Below are positions 46,747 to 58,165 of a stretch of DNA of 64,000 nt, piece after piece. The translations under genes were made by a program, and so were the position numbers. The stretch spans positions 124,001 through 188,000 of the forward strand of contig JAACJM010000066.1 of the NCBI GenBank assembly GCA_013368315.1. Reading direction: 5' to 3'. Under the pieces are notes generated by a model, which saw only the letters and a list, made by a program, of their open reading frames with translations, had not been told where the DNA came from and did no database searches. Each line of letters begins with the position of its first letter. The first letter of the stretch is position 1. Origin of the DNA: Tetrapyrgos nigripes. Its lineage: Eukaryota; Basidiomycota; Agaricomycetes; Agaricales; Campanellaceae.

Positions 46747-47805
46747 TCAAGAACAGGTTGAGATAGGGACTGGATGCCTCTCAGGCCACCACACAGGAGC
46801 CAAAGACAAAGGAACAAGGCAAATAGATGGTATAAGTGAGTAAGTCAGTACTGGGCCAGAGTCTACATAGTACTGAGGACAATGCTGAGCAGTACTCTGG
46901 GCTTGTTGCTTCTGGCATGTTTGTTCACCAGCACATTTTCCATGTCCGTGGCCTTTGCCTCTCCAAGTGCTGCTGCTGCCATTACAGTGCTGCTGCTGCT
47001 GTTGCTCTTTGAATACAGGGGGTCTGCCTTTGCGTTTAATGGCTGTGATTTTAGTAGCGTTAGTGGATTGAGGTTTCTTTCTACCACAAGTTTCCCAGGC
47101 ATTAACGACAGAAGTACGTAGAGTGTCAAGGGAGCCTGTTTCGAAGGCATCAACATCATCTTCAGTTTCCCGAGAAATGACATAAGGGTAGATATCTGCA
47201 GGGAGTTTGTTGATAACAGTCATGTACTGTATGTACATGGGGATCTGAGTTTTCTCACCAGCATTATTGATGTAAGTGAGATACATTTTGATGAGATCAA
47301 TGGCAGCACCAGGATGAGTGTTGCAGGGAATTTCAATGTTCATAGCCCGTTTGAAGTTCTGAAAGATTTCAGCAGCTCCAGGCTTACCATAGAGGCTTTT
47401 GAGAGCGTTCCACATCTCTTTAGCAGTTTTGATGTCTTCAAGTTTGGCACTGATAGCTTGAGAGACATGGAGTTTGATGACTCCCGTGGCTTTGTCATTG
47501 TCCTTGTCCCAGTCAGCGGTGCTGCTGTCATTAGTGGCAATGAAGTGTGTGGGAGGAGGAGCATCACTGCCAGCTTCACTAGCAGCATCAGTTGCAGCAG
47601 CACCGGCTGTGGTACCAGCAGGGGCAGCTGGAGCAGCTGGAGGAGTTGGAGGACTGACAATTTCAATATGTCCTGGACAGGGAGTTTTGAGGACATAGGC
47701 GATGCCCTGGAATTGAAGCCAAGATTTGGATTTGCTGGCCCAAAGGGTATAGTTCAGTCCAGTGAGTTCTGGAACAGTGGACATGAAGCTTGATCTGGAA
47801 GACAT
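46747..47805 (-). CDS. Copia Gag-like protein
   Basis: From MSSRSSFMSTVPELTGLNYT the text continues LWASKSKSWLQFQGIAYVL, then a Pro-Ala-Gly spacer, then TAKEMWNALKSLYGKPGAAE and MYIQYMTVINKLPADIYPYV, the UBN2-type Gag fold of copia elements. The tail has HCNGSSSTWRGKGHGHGKC but no proper CCHC knuckle. An ATG ten codons further upstream is also possible. It lies just after the primer site. Confidence 0.75.
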   Translation of the reverse strand: MSSRSSFMSTVPELTGLNYTLWASKSKSWLQFQGIAYVLKTPCPGHIEIVSPPTPPAAPAAPAGTTAGAAATDAASEAGSDAPPPTHFIATNDSSTADWDKDNDKATGVIKLHVSQAISAKLEDIKTAKEMWNALKSLYGKPGAAEIFQNFKRAMNIEIPCNTHPGAAIDLIKMYLTYINNAGEKTQIPMYIQYMTVINKLPADIYPYVISRETEDDVDAFETGSLDTLRTSVVNAWETCGRKKPQSTNATKITAIKRKGRPPVFKEQQQQQHCNGSSSTWRGKGHGHGKCAGEQTCQKQQAQSTAQHCPQYYVDSGPVLTYSLIPSICLVPLSLAPVWWPERHPVPISTCS

Positions 47806-48094
47806 TTTCAAAATGCGATCTGGGGATATAATCAACTGTCAGCATAACATCCTATATGCAAGATAAGCAGCAGCGTTAAGGACGCACCATAAGAAATAAA
47901 TGAAAAGCTGCAGCTAGTGCACTGGTGTGCATTATACCAGCTTGCAGCCATAAAGGCGCTACTGAGCACATACAGCAGCCATGAAGGTGCATGTAGAGAA
48001 CGTCTGCCACAGAGGGTGACATTCAAGCAGCCACAGGGGTGCTACCAGGTATTACGCAGTCTAGAATGGCTGCCAGTGATGGCGCAATGTCCAG

Positions 48095-48117
48095 GGCTTG
48101 CAGGACCCATAACCTGT
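48095..48117 (-). other. Copia primer-binding site, half-tRNA type
   Basis: Directly after the 5' LTR, in element sense, comes ACAGGTTATGGGTCCTGC. Its complement, GCAGGACCCATAACCTG, resembles the anticodon arm (CAT anticodon) of initiator tRNA-Met, not the tRNA 3' end. The copia element at 62346 has GGTTATGGGCCC in the same place. Confidence 0.55.
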
Positions 48118-48397
48118 TGAGCAGGCTATGTTCTATATATGTAGCGGCAACTGCATACTTACCTGGGGATGTAAAAGTGCTTGTTAGAGCAGTTTGTTAG
48201 AGGTTAAGAGCGATGAGTAGTAAGGGAAATCCTTATTCTTGTAGGGCAATCTACGAGCCCTTTTATACTGTTCTAGATAGTACATGTGACTACTTATCTA
48301 AGAACTCTGATGTACAGTAAGTGTAACTAACTAGATTACTATCTAATCTATATCTAATCTAATGTTGATGGCTGCTTACTAATTTGCCAATTCAACA
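48118..48397 (-). repeat. Copia LTR (5' LTR)
   Basis: 280 bp, matching 41919-42198 with only a few changes seen by eye (for example TATATG against TATACA near the start), so the insertion is fairly young. Confidence 0.92.
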
Positions 48398-50530
48398 ACT
48401 ACATCATAAACTGTACAGATGCAAATGTCTTATGTTCTAATTTGATAGTGCTTTCACTGGCGAGGAACTTGGCAGGCAGCTTCTCCCACCTATTCCTATA
48501 TGTACAATTGTCCATCATCCTCAGTCTCACACACACATCATGTGGGCACTCAGTGTATGCTTTACACCCCTCTGCACACTCTGCCAATGAAATAAGACCT
48601 TCAAGATCACCTCATAACCCAAACTTGGATGTGGGCTGCTGCATATTTCTTGTCAGAGAATGAGAGTGGAGGTTATGTTGAGGTCATGTGCCAGGGCTGA
48701 TTGCAGAGCTGGGTGGGGAACACTCTTGATCCTTGAGTAATGATTCTGAGTCTGGCAGAAAGAACGAGAGAAGGGAAAGGTGGAGAGCAGAGAGTAGGGG
48801 AAGGAGCAATGTTGACAGGAAACTGACGGGGAACCCCATGCGTCAGCATCACGTAAATGTTGGCGTGTCAACATGTCACTATGTGTCTGCTATATAGTCC
48901 GTCTTTGTTTTCTACTACATGATTTGTCATGGTTAGGGGAGATTTACTCGGGCAGATAATTGTAAGATCCTACTTCCCCAATAATCTGAACCACAGCGGG
49001 CATCATGACACAAAATTTTGTATGATCAAAATTCAGACTCTCGGAGTGTATGACTGAAATTTGGGTATCCTCTTCACCGGTTGAGCCATACTTCTCCAGA
49101 GATTCATTTCATGAAAAAGACTGTCCCTGTTGTCTGTGAATGTAACTACAGCAATAGTAGATACATTGCATGTATGATCAAAAATCAGTTGCATGACTGA
49201 AATTCAATCTCTGACCCAAATTCCCCACCTTTGCATGCCCTGAGCATGGTAATACTCTTCTATGGTGTGTAAGTATTGCATGAAACCTCAACATGTAGTG
49301 TAGGGATCATAGGGGCATTATGATTCTACATAGTAAATCAGTGCTAAGTACTTAGAGGCACAGTATGGTACAGGCCATATTCTGGTCTCATTTGCACATA
49401 ATGAGCCATCCAAACAAAATCATTCGCAATATTAATCAAACAGAAACCCTACTGAAGTGGATCTCACGAGATCTTGCAGGTTGTATCCAGAATTTTGTGT
49501 CCCTTGACTCATGTTGTCCTATCATTTTGTTATGAATCATGAAGCAACTGTGTGGTGGTTCGACTTTTTCTGTGGCGTATACTCCCTCTGGGCTTTGTCT
49601 GGTAAGGCAGCTGAACTGTATTCGATCCTTGGTATGTAGAATGACTTGGGGCCTCAACATAATCAACCATGTACTGTACGAAAAGCGCTAGAGTCCTAGA
49701 ATTGGAATTTTGCTCATAAAGGGTTTATTTTGATCATACACCAGCTTGTACTGGACCTTAAATGCACTGTTCCTTGCCCTAAGCATTGTAAATCAATGAA
49801 TTATTGAAAAACAACCACCCTACTGTATCCAAATGCGATTCTGAATGAATTTTGATCATACAACAGTAATTTTGGTCATACACAGGTAATTATGATCATA
49901 CACAGTAGTTTCAGCCATACATTGATTGCAGTGGACCTGGAATGCATAATTTCTTGCTCTCTAGATTGCAAATCTCTGATGCATATCCTCGTTATGCATG
50001 GAGACAGCACCAATGGATTTTGAAGGAATTTTGGTCATACATGAGAATTTTGGTCATACAATGTAAATTGTACTGGTCCTTGAATGCATGCTTTCTTGCT
50101 CTTGGAATTGCAAATCTGTGAAGCATTGTATAATAATCATCATTACCAAGGGAAATAGGATTGCTACTTGGATTTCCAAGGAATTTCAGTCATACAATGA
50201 GACTTTCAGTCATACATGGGAATTGATTAGTACTACAAATGAAGTATCAAGGTGACAATAGACAATCAGAGCCTCGTGTCAATACATCAGAGAAGAAAAG
50301 GAGGAATATGCCAGCAATGTAGAGGGCAAACAATGAAACTTAACAAGCTGGAGGAGCGGAGATGCCATGCTGCCATGTGTGTCCAAGCATTTGCTGCAGA
50401 ACTGATGACGGAACAAGCGGATGTTGCCGCTTTCTAGCCCTGTCTGAAATGGGAAATGGACAATGGACTGGTGACGCTGGGGGTCATGAGAATAGGTCCA
50501 GGGAGTACCAGATTTTCAAAAAAATCGTGC
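48398..50530. repeat. Internal part of the TIR transposon with a recurring CATACA motif
   Basis: A 15-base motif close to ATTTTGATCATACA occurs about 13 times: four in reverse orientation at 49018-49206 and nine forward at 49729-50220. No transposase is recognised. A cysteine-containing reverse frame at 48587-48399 (CKAYTECPHDVC) is short and unassigned. Confidence 0.6.
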
Positions 50531-50656
50531 ATGAGTGGAGTGCTTTACAAAAGTGCCTATGGTTGATCCATTGGTTTTATAAAACGTCTTGCATGGTTAG
50601 ACCATGCAATTTTTATATACTTTTATAAAAAATGTGTGTTATGGCCTGAGCTCTGA

Positions 50657-53037
50657 GGGCTAGAAGCTTATCAATATGCTGGTTGGTGAGCAGCATTTGA
50701 CTAAGCGCATTCCAACAGTTGGACCTGTTATGTGACGAGACTCAGTGATGGTGGAGCAAAGACCATTCAGAGCACCAAAGTCCATGATGATGTGGGGGTA
50801 ATGAATGACAGAATGCAAACAGGGAAGATTGAAGTCTTCGTGAACATTTGCTATCATAAAACTTGGCAGGTAGTAATGAAAGTGCTCAATGCATTCCTGG
50901 ATTTGCTGCAATGAGGCTTCATCAATGTCAGCACGCCGGACAAGATAACAGAAGTCAAGGAAAGATGAAAGACATTTCATTATTTCTGCTGGAAGGTATT
51001 CTGTGACAGTGGGAAGGAAGACCTACAACAAGTAAATAATATGCACAGGCAAAAAAAAAAAAAAAAACAGCATACCTTCATGAGTGCTTGAGAGTCATCA
51101 CCTGTCCACTGCTTGAAGCGTCGGCCATGAGGAAAACATCTCAGGCCTGGGAATGGTGGAACAGCTGCTATGCTAATGAAGAGATCAGGATGTAGTTGAA
51201 GTATATTGGTCAAAAAATCCATACCGGTAATCTATATCGTCAATGATTCTTGAGGCTTTGTCATTGCCATGTTCAAGCACAAGGAATTGGAAGGACCAAT
51301 CCACAAGCATGTCCTTAAAGCAACCCTTGATAATTTGATGCAACAGGTCTGCCAACATCATTTCGTGAATATCAGCTCTCGGAAACTGATCTGTGAATGG
51401 CTGAGAACAGAGTAAGGTTAGTTGGCTAGTATGTGAAGTAAGAAGAAGAATAGTGTACTGTAACACCCTCGTCCATACCAAAGTTATCCCAGAGTACTGT
51501 CCCATCACCTCTAAATTTGTTGAGGGTTATATTGTCCAAATATTCTGTGTGTTGGACAGCTGGCTCACTGAGGTCAGTTGACGGTGCTCTACATCTGCAA
51601 CAATATGATATTAGACATGAAGATGAGCATAATCCAGATAAAACTTACTGTGCACACCAGCTCTGGACAATACCTGCCAAATAAACCTGTTCAGGGTAAT
51701 CAGCAATAAATGCTGCAAGGTCATATACAATGCAATGGAAATGACCATCTAGGCAATGACAAACAACAGGTGTTGTCATGCCTGGATATAGTGAGCTGAG
51801 GATAGCAGCAATAGAAGAATGATAGAGTTGTTTCTTGAAAGTTGGAATTTGGAGTCTTGATCATATTTGCGGTCAGCTGAAAATGTTAATCGTCAGTAAG
51901 GACAAAGTACACAAGTTTAAATGATACTCTACCTTTTGGAATTGCCAAAAAACTGATAGGAACAACACTATTATGATGTCCTTGATGCACAGAATTGTGG
52001 AGGTTGCCAATGAAAAGGTATAGAGGATGATACTTAATGTGACCAGTTGCAATGGAGACAGTGGTCTTGTCAGCACTGAGTATGATTGGGCAGTACATGG
52101 CCCTGCGTGTGGTTGGATCTTGCTTGTAGATTGTAGTCTGGACCAGCAAGATAATAAGAAGAAATTCCAAAACCAACATCAAGAAATATGCACTGCATGC
52201 CTCATAAAGTCACTCCATTGATGCTTCCCATGTCTGTCCAAGTGGATATAGGGCCTCGTATCAAACTCTTTCATGAAGTCTGGATTTGCAAGAATGTTGG
52301 CAATAACAGTGTCTGGGTTGTGATACCAGACCTGATAGGATGTCTTCTGCCACTCTGGAGTGTCGTTTGCTGATCCAGCTTGAGGCTGTGTCTCAAAACA
52401 CTGCCAAGGTGCACTACCCACACGTATATTGTTGATAGCCTCCAAAAGGTCTTCATGGTTGATGAACAGTCCAGATTTTGCTCCATGTTGAGATAGTGAC
52501 AGAGACCAGATGTCCAGAAGCTCATTGACATCTGACTGGGACATTTCTGCCTTTTGGAAGCAGAAGTCAGCGAGTCTGAACTGTACCTCATCTGAAAATG
52601 GAGCCCAAACATTTTCTGGCTCAGGAAGAGGTGGGACTGGGCTGTCTAGTGGTATAGCATTGCCATTTTCATCACATATATCACCTATATTTGTGTGAGG
52701 ATGAGAAGAGAAAAAAAGAATAAAAGTACACACCAGTCAGAAAGGGATGATAGTTCTTGGTTTCTCTCAGAGGTCTGGGAACTTGTGGTGGTTCAACTGG
52801 TGAGTCCAGAGGCTGCATATCATGATCCAAAAGGCCTTCTGAAAGACCCACAGAGGGCTGGGTTGTTGCTGTTGCCAAGGAAGATGTTGGTGTGGATGAC
52901 GATGTAGGTGTTGAAGCAGAGGACTGAAGACTGGTCGAGAAACCTGGATGCTGTTTATTGACATGCCTTGTACAGTCTGATCCTTGTGTAAAAAAACAGT
53001 GGCAGGCAGGATATTGGCATCGAAAGAGGGTGGGCAT
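50657..53037 (-). pseudogene. Plavaka transposase 2, N-terminal and central part
   Basis: The start at 53037 gives a C2H2 finger, FRCQYPACHCFFTQGSDC then RHVNKQHP. Exons follow with NYHPFLTG, DENGNAIPLDSPVPPLPEPE, FCFQKAEMSQSDVNELLDIW and NPDFMKEFDTRPYIHLDRHG, then ILSADKTTVSIATGHIKYHP, GNLHNSVHQGHHNSVV, MTTPVVCHCLDGHFHC, ADLLHQIIKGCFKDMLVDW, FKQWTGDDSQALMKV and FCYLVRRADIDEASLQQI. This is the full conserved order of a Plavaka transposase. The frame stops at the TIR transposon and resumes at 41624. Introns are short, GT-AG. Confidence 0.85.
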
Positions 53038-53129
53038 CCTAGAAGAGAGCGTTGTTAGAAATACTCGCTTACCAAAGCACCAAAAAATTTCCCTCCATCC
53101 ACATCAACATCACCTTGTGTCATTGCAAT
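53038..53129. promoter_or_regulatory. Short shared divergent promoter region
   Basis: Only about 92 bases separate the Plavaka start codon (reverse, 53037) from the likely original start (forward, 53130) of the next gene. Both must be controlled from here or from inside each other. Confidence 0.45.
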
Positions 53130-55425
53130 ATGTCATCTACAAAGCCTTATGGTACCTGAGGCAAGAAAGTCAAGATCCCAGAAACCATGGAGAAGAAAAC
53201 CATGGCACAGATCCAACAGGAAAAGGCTGCAAAAGAGGCAGCAGAAAAGGAGAGGAAAAAATCCAAAAAGGTGGCACAGGAACAGACAGTATCAAAATGC
53301 AAGGTGTCTGCAAGGATTGTTGGTACTGCCGAGGACAAACAAGCAGCTGAGGACAAAGTTTCTCAGTCTCTTCGTCCTGACTTGGAACTGAAAAAAAGCT
53401 TACCTTCTGCTGCCACACCAGAACCCAACCCCTCACTTCAAGCCAATGCAGATACCACCCTCAGCGATACTGAAGACAATAATAACGACTCTGAGCCTCC
53501 TGCCTCCTCTGAGCCAGGAACTGATGCTGGGTTTGCCTCTGCAATGGACATTGACAAACAAGATGAGCCAGCTCATGCAGCTGACAGTCCATCCTCAGGG
53601 TCTACTTTCGAACCAAGTGGATCTGAGGCCAATGAGGATGACATTATGAATGAAGCTGAGTTCTCAAAGGCATTGGCTGAGCTCCAAGGTGTTCCAGAGA
53701 TGATGAACAAGGCCCAAGGCAATGCTGCAGACCCAGATTCAGATGCTGAAGCTGCTGGTAATGCAGACGATGAGGATAGTGAGGCGGAAGCTGTCAGGAA
53801 AGCATTGGAAGAGTATCATAGGAAGAAAGACAAGGCAACAGCTGATGTGAAGAAAAAGGGGAATGCTGAGAAAGCCAAGTTAGTGTGCAAGGTATGCAAC
53901 AGCCCTTTATAAATTCATTGGCTTACCATTACTCTATAGGAGGAAAAGTCTGCTGTCCGAAACAAGGTATCTGCAGCCTGACAGTCTGGTAAACCTAGCA
54001 CCAACTTAATCAAGTGCCCTGCCAGCTCTGATGTCAAAGGGGAAGCTCAGTAAGTGACAAACTAACTTCAGGTTCAGAACTAACAAAGATACTCACAGAA
54101 CCAAGAAACCTAAAGGAGGACAAGTTGAAGGCTTGAAGCCAGGTTGGAAAACTGCTCTGTATAGCAAAACGCAGAAGGCTTTGGAACCCTTGTCATCCAG
54201 CAAGGTCATAGTGGGGGAGTTTGATGAAGATGAAAGCCACAAGTCATTAAGCAAAGCATGAGAAACTTCTGATGGAAGCCACGGTGTCAAGAAGAACCAG
54301 GTTTCCTTTTCAAATTTTGACTGATGACATTGTTTCTCATCATTCATACTTGCAGATCATTCTTAAGCCTGCCAACATCAAGGACATTGATGCCAAAGAA
54401 CACAAATCCAACTCAGACAAATCCAAATGTCGTCAAGCTTCTCCACCACTGCTGACAGTGAATGGTTTACAAAGATTGTCTGGCCTGGTATTCTCAAGTG
54501 GGTTGGCACTGTCCCCAACCAGTTTGGTGTCAATAGTGAAATCGACTTGAAGACAACTATCAGCCAGCTGTGGGCAAAACATTACCCCAAGTCAGCTACA
54601 TATGATGACCCAAAGACTGGTAAAAACGCAGCCACTTCTGGAACATCCTGCAATCATCAGTTTCATCTGTATCCTTTCTAACTCTTCATTGTGTTCCGAG
54701 TGCTGATGATACAATATTGTCGCAGATCCAGTCTGCTCTCTGCACATTCCGCAGTGAGCTTGGGAAATGTGCCCTCAACATTGTCCATCTCAAAGCCAAG
54801 GAATGTGAGTCTGAAGAAGAAGTTGCTGAGTGGATTAAGGAACAGCTAGAGAATGATAGATGGATTTATGAGGAAGCTGGTCCTACAGTGCATGCGAAGC
54901 TTTCTGTTTCTTTTTGATGAGTCACTGAAGATTAGTACTCACAGTGTGAAGAGAGTACTGGCACATTTTGGGGCCCACACATATTGCTTGGCTAAGATTG
55001 GAGCCTCCGATGAAGACTATGACTTTCCAGCTGGTGTTTTGGCACTGAGTGCTGCAGCGGTACATCATTGCTTAGTACTGGGTTACATCATTCTTCTCTG
55101 ACTTGCTTTCCAGGTTCTTTGTGCCCTCCAAAGCTTTGAGACTGGTGTTGACACCATTCAGCAAGCACTCAATGTGGCAAAAGAAGAGGCAAAGAAAACC
55201 AGAAAGAGGGCTAAGCGGGTGACTGAGTCAAGCTTTGGGGATAACTGGCAAACAGTGGTTACCAACTACTACAACGACTATACCAGTGAACTCAGCAAGA
55301 AAAAATGGATTCAGCTTCTCGATGCCACTGAGTGTTTCGCATCCACTGATCCCATGATCATTGACAATGCCACTACTGCCAACGAAGGTCCGAGTCAACG
55401 CAAAGTAATTTATATATCTGATTAG
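53130..55425 (+). CDS. Multi-exon protein of unknown function beside Plavaka
   Basis: The likely original start MSSTKPYGT at 53130 is followed by an in-frame TGA at 53157; the next ATG, 53187, opens a 241-codon frame. The N-terminal part is lysine- and acid-rich (KAAKEAAEKERKKSKK, EDNNNDSEPPASSEPGTDA). Later exons read GWKTALYSKTQKALEPLSSS, SEWFTKIVWPGILKWVGTVP, LRTFRSELGK-like text, DFPAGVLALSAAAV and WQTVVTNYYNDYTSELSKKK. The end at 55425 gives KVIYISD. This order, acidic linker, globular domain, and an A-L-A-hydrophobic motif near the end, recalls a large Agaricomycete family of hypothetical proteins. Introns at 53892-53939 and following are GT-AG. Possible accessory protein of the Plavaka element; function unknown. 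Confidence 0.55.
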
Positions 55426-56169
55426 AGGTGAGTAGTAGTATGTGTTCCTTCTCTTATTGTCACTCATCTGCTTGATTACAGGACTGCTCTGCTATCTCAG
55501 TCTCAAGTCCTTTCAAGTCTGATGTCCTCTTGGGTTAGTACCTTGTAATTATTTTCCTTATGTGCTCTTTGTATCACTATCTATCTACTCCTATATCTAT
55601 GGTCATATCTATCAATGATATCTATGTTTTATTGCACGAACATGAACCCAAAGCCGACCAGAACAATGAGAATTGATGGTATAGAAGGTGTATGGAGGGA
55701 TGTATGAGATGTATGGAAAGAAGGTATAGAGCAGGTATGGTGATTGTCAGATGGGTGTATGGGCGAGTATGGAAATCATGCATACCTCTTCTGGTCTATA
55801 CCATGTATCATATGGTATGGGGAGTATGGATCCATACTCCCTGATGAAAGATGCTGGCATGAATAATCTATGGAAACCCAGAAGGCCTTGCTTGTTAAGT
55901 GATCTGCTTTTGATTGGTGATGATTCAGACCCTGAGCACTCTCTGTCCCTTGATTTGTTTATATTCTGTATTAATTTGTATTCAGCACTGGAATCCAAGA
56001 GGTTTTTTGTGAGAGCGACATTGCCAGCTCCAAGGCTCCAAGCTTCAGCTCAAGACAGTAGATTCTCTGCAGTAAATAATGTAGCATTTTCCTTACAGCT
56101 CTCATCTAGAGATTAAGTGTATGGGGATGCTGACGAAAGTTTGAATCTTCAACAATACAGATCAGAATA
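55426..56169. other. 3' flank with GTATGG-rich stretch
   Basis: GTATGG or its complement recurs many times at 55670-55850, including a GGAGTATGGATCCATACTCC palindrome near 55819. A similar GTATGG-rich stretch lies at 40650-40690, beyond the other end of Plavaka 2, so these may be the element's subterminal regions. Confidence 0.35.
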
Positions 56170-56433
56170 CTGTACCATTTCGATCAGTTAGAATGGCCTT
56201 GTGACATGTGACAAATTTTTCCAACTGGGACCTGGAAAATTGCAAGATTTAGGTGTGACCAGGGAGCAAATTTGGAAATTTTCACTGATTTTCAGATGAA
56301 ATTGGAGGTAAAAAATGTGACCAAAGGAATTTGTACTGGAAATTTTGCTTTGTGACCTGTGACCAAGGGCCAAATTTGGAAGAAAAACTAGGTCTGTGAC
56401 CCGTGACCATTCCAACTGATTGAAATGGTACAG
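56170..56433. mobile_element. MITE, 264 bp, TA target site
   Basis: TIRs begin CTGTACCATTTC and stay alignable for about 28 bases (ATCAGTT, GAATGG follow). TA dinucleotides flank both ends (56168-56169, 56434-56435), as for Tc1/mariner-type Stowaway elements. No coding capacity. Confidence 0.65.
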
Positions 56434-56485
56434 TACAGGATTAATCATGAGCCAATGAAACTACCCTCTGACCAGTGTCTTTAGG

Positions 56486-56546
56486 GCTCCGCACTGTCCC
56501 AGTACTGTACAGTTTGTACTGGTACCGTACAACAGATACAGTCCAA
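56486..56546. repeat. Palindromic repeat inserted in copia RT relic
   Basis: GTACTGTACAGTTTGTACTGGTACC-type sequence, shown here in parts: CAGTACTGTACAG, TTTGTACTGGTACCGTAC. It is closely similar to 20287-20350 and interrupts the copia RT frame after the codons for QKYQQVIG. Confidence 0.5.
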
Positions 56547-57275
56547 TAACTTGTTGGTACTTCTGACAAAGACTGGGATCAACAACTTTTGACTTGTTGC
56601 AAGTAGAGGAGTCACAGAAGCTTTCATGTTTTGCATTTGACATTGCTCTAATACTTTGTTGAGATAAGCACACTAATCCAAATAGATCTTGCAGCTTCTT
56701 TTAACAATGTTCATCCTAAGGAATTCCTTGGCATCGCCAAGATCCCTGCATTCCCATTTCTTCATGAATTTGGCCTTGAGTTGTAGTACAAGGTTTTTAT
56801 CTGCTCCACAGAATAGAGCATCATTGACATAGACAACAGTGATAACAATTGAGCCATTATTTGTCTTATCTACAAAAAGTCCAGCATCAGAACTGATTTG
56901 CTTGAAAACAAGTTCTTCCATGGACTTATCAAGTCCTGCTTGTTTGAGTCTGTAAAGAGCATGAAGTAGCTGAACAACTTTATGCTCCTGTCCTTTTGTT
57001 TTAAAGGCTTCTGGTTGTTCCATATAGATTTCTTCATTGAGTAAGCCATATAAATAGGCTGATCGAACATTGACACCAGACACATGCCAGTTCTTAAGTG
57101 CAGCTAATGCAAAGACTAAGTGCACAGTCTCAAATTGAACAACTGGTGAAAAGACTTGATCAAAATCTAATCTTTCAATTTGTGAAAAACCTTTGGCAAC
57201 GGGTCTCACCTTTTTGTGACCATCAGATTTGATGTCAAAGACCCATCAGTTTTTAATGACCTTTCTATCCTTAGG
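56547..57275 (-). pseudogene. Ty1/copia RT fragment
   Basis: It reads VFDIKSDGHKKVRPVAKGFS, then FALAALKNWHVSGVNVRSAY, HALYRLKQAGL and FLRMNIVKRS. The active site is YVNDALF rather than YVDDALF, so one catalytic Asp is Asn. A TAG follows IYLD. No gag, integrase, RNase H or LTR is present. It is related to the element at 41.9 kb but clearly diverged. Confidence 0.8.
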
Positions 57276-57289
57276 TCTATCTACAAGTT

Positions 57290-58159
57290 GAAGTGTCACA
57301 AACTTGAGCCTGACGTCTCCCTCTGAGCTCTAGAAGCTCTGCTGATGAGGAGGAATGAACACTATCAGGGCCTAGGTGGAGTCCGAACCCAGACAATGAC
57401 AAAGGCAAGAGTGAGTGGCTCTTACTCACAAACCCAAGCCAGTGCTTACAAGACCAAAAACCAAGCTGCAAGCAGATTGACCCACAAGCCTGTATGGCAA
57501 CTGGAGTTGACAGCAAGGATCAATGACCAAGGAGAATCCCAAGATGATGACAACAAGTAAAGAACCAATCAAGAGTATGAGACAACCATGACAGCCTGAG
57601 AGAGTATTGAGACAAGAACATTGTGTACCAGTTTAGCACACACTTGAAGTGAAGCACAAAGAGGATCAAGGCTTCACAAGATAAGGTGAGGATCAAGAAG
57701 GGTAAATTCTTAGGAAATCGAAATACAAGGGGCTGAATACTTATACTACCTAGCCAAACCCCTGTACCTAACTCCTAAGGATAGCTGTACAACTGAGACA
57801 ACTCCTGAGCCAACTCCTGAACCATAAATAAGTGTACCTTAATTAAGAGCTCAATTAAGGGTTGATCAAATAATAGAAATGTGAAATCAAGTGTGAAACA
57901 GTAATAGGAAGTGAACACAATCAAGAAAATCATATGTGAGACTGTGGTGCAATCAAGGGGCAAAGGATAAGGAGTAAAGGAGATATAATGATTGAAAAAC
58001 CCTTGGAGGGTTTTTGAACAAAAAGGAAATGTGGTACAAGTCAAGAAGGATCCTGCATAACACTTTGAGGGTGATCAGGTGACACCCTATGAGGTCCTGG
58101 TATTGCAATATGACTGGGAAGTATCCACCCCCGATAGTACAATACTGGTGGGATATGGC
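57290..58159. other. Unassigned sequence
   Basis: Starts with TGTCACAAACTTGAGCCTG, an LTR-like beginning, but no partner copy is in the window. Open frames lack domains. Confidence 0.35.
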
Positions 58160-58165
58160 CACAAC

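Larger units (their letters stand above)
41919..48397 (-). mobile_element. Ty1/copia retrotransposon with both LTRs
   Basis: A 6,479-bp element with two 280-bp LTRs (TG...CA), the primer site next to the right LTR and a purine tract (AGCAAGGGGGAG) next to the left LTR. Flanks are ACTAT and ACTAC, a 5-bp duplication with one change. Gene order on the reverse strand is gag, protease, integrase, RT, RNase H, as expected for Ty1/copia. Several frame breaks make it unable to move alone. It lies inside the TIR transposon. Confidence 0.9.
41632..50648. mobile_element. TIR transposon inserted in Plavaka 2
   Basis: The left end CACCCCATGACGC and, in reverse, the right end CAGGCCATAACAC begin TIRs that stay alignable for about 110 bp through shared TTTTATAAAA, AACCATGCAA and CAACCATAGGCACTTTT blocks. 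It is flanked by AGCTCTG at 41625-41631 and 50649-50655, a 7-bp duplication (8 bp with one mismatch). Without the copia element it is about 2.5 kb. No transposase was recognised. The superfamily is uncertain; hAT and MULE are both possible. Confidence 0.75.

Noticed and set aside
46882..47793. Forward-strand open frames opposite copia gag
   Set aside because: Shadows of the gag frame on the other strand.
41632..50648. Reading the TIR element as the true ends of Plavaka 2
   Set aside because: The TIRs lie inside the Plavaka reading frame and are flanked by a target duplication, so this is an insertion into the gene.
53147..53436. Reverse open frames in the gene at 53130-55425
   Set aside because: Antisense of its acidic and lysine-rich first exon.
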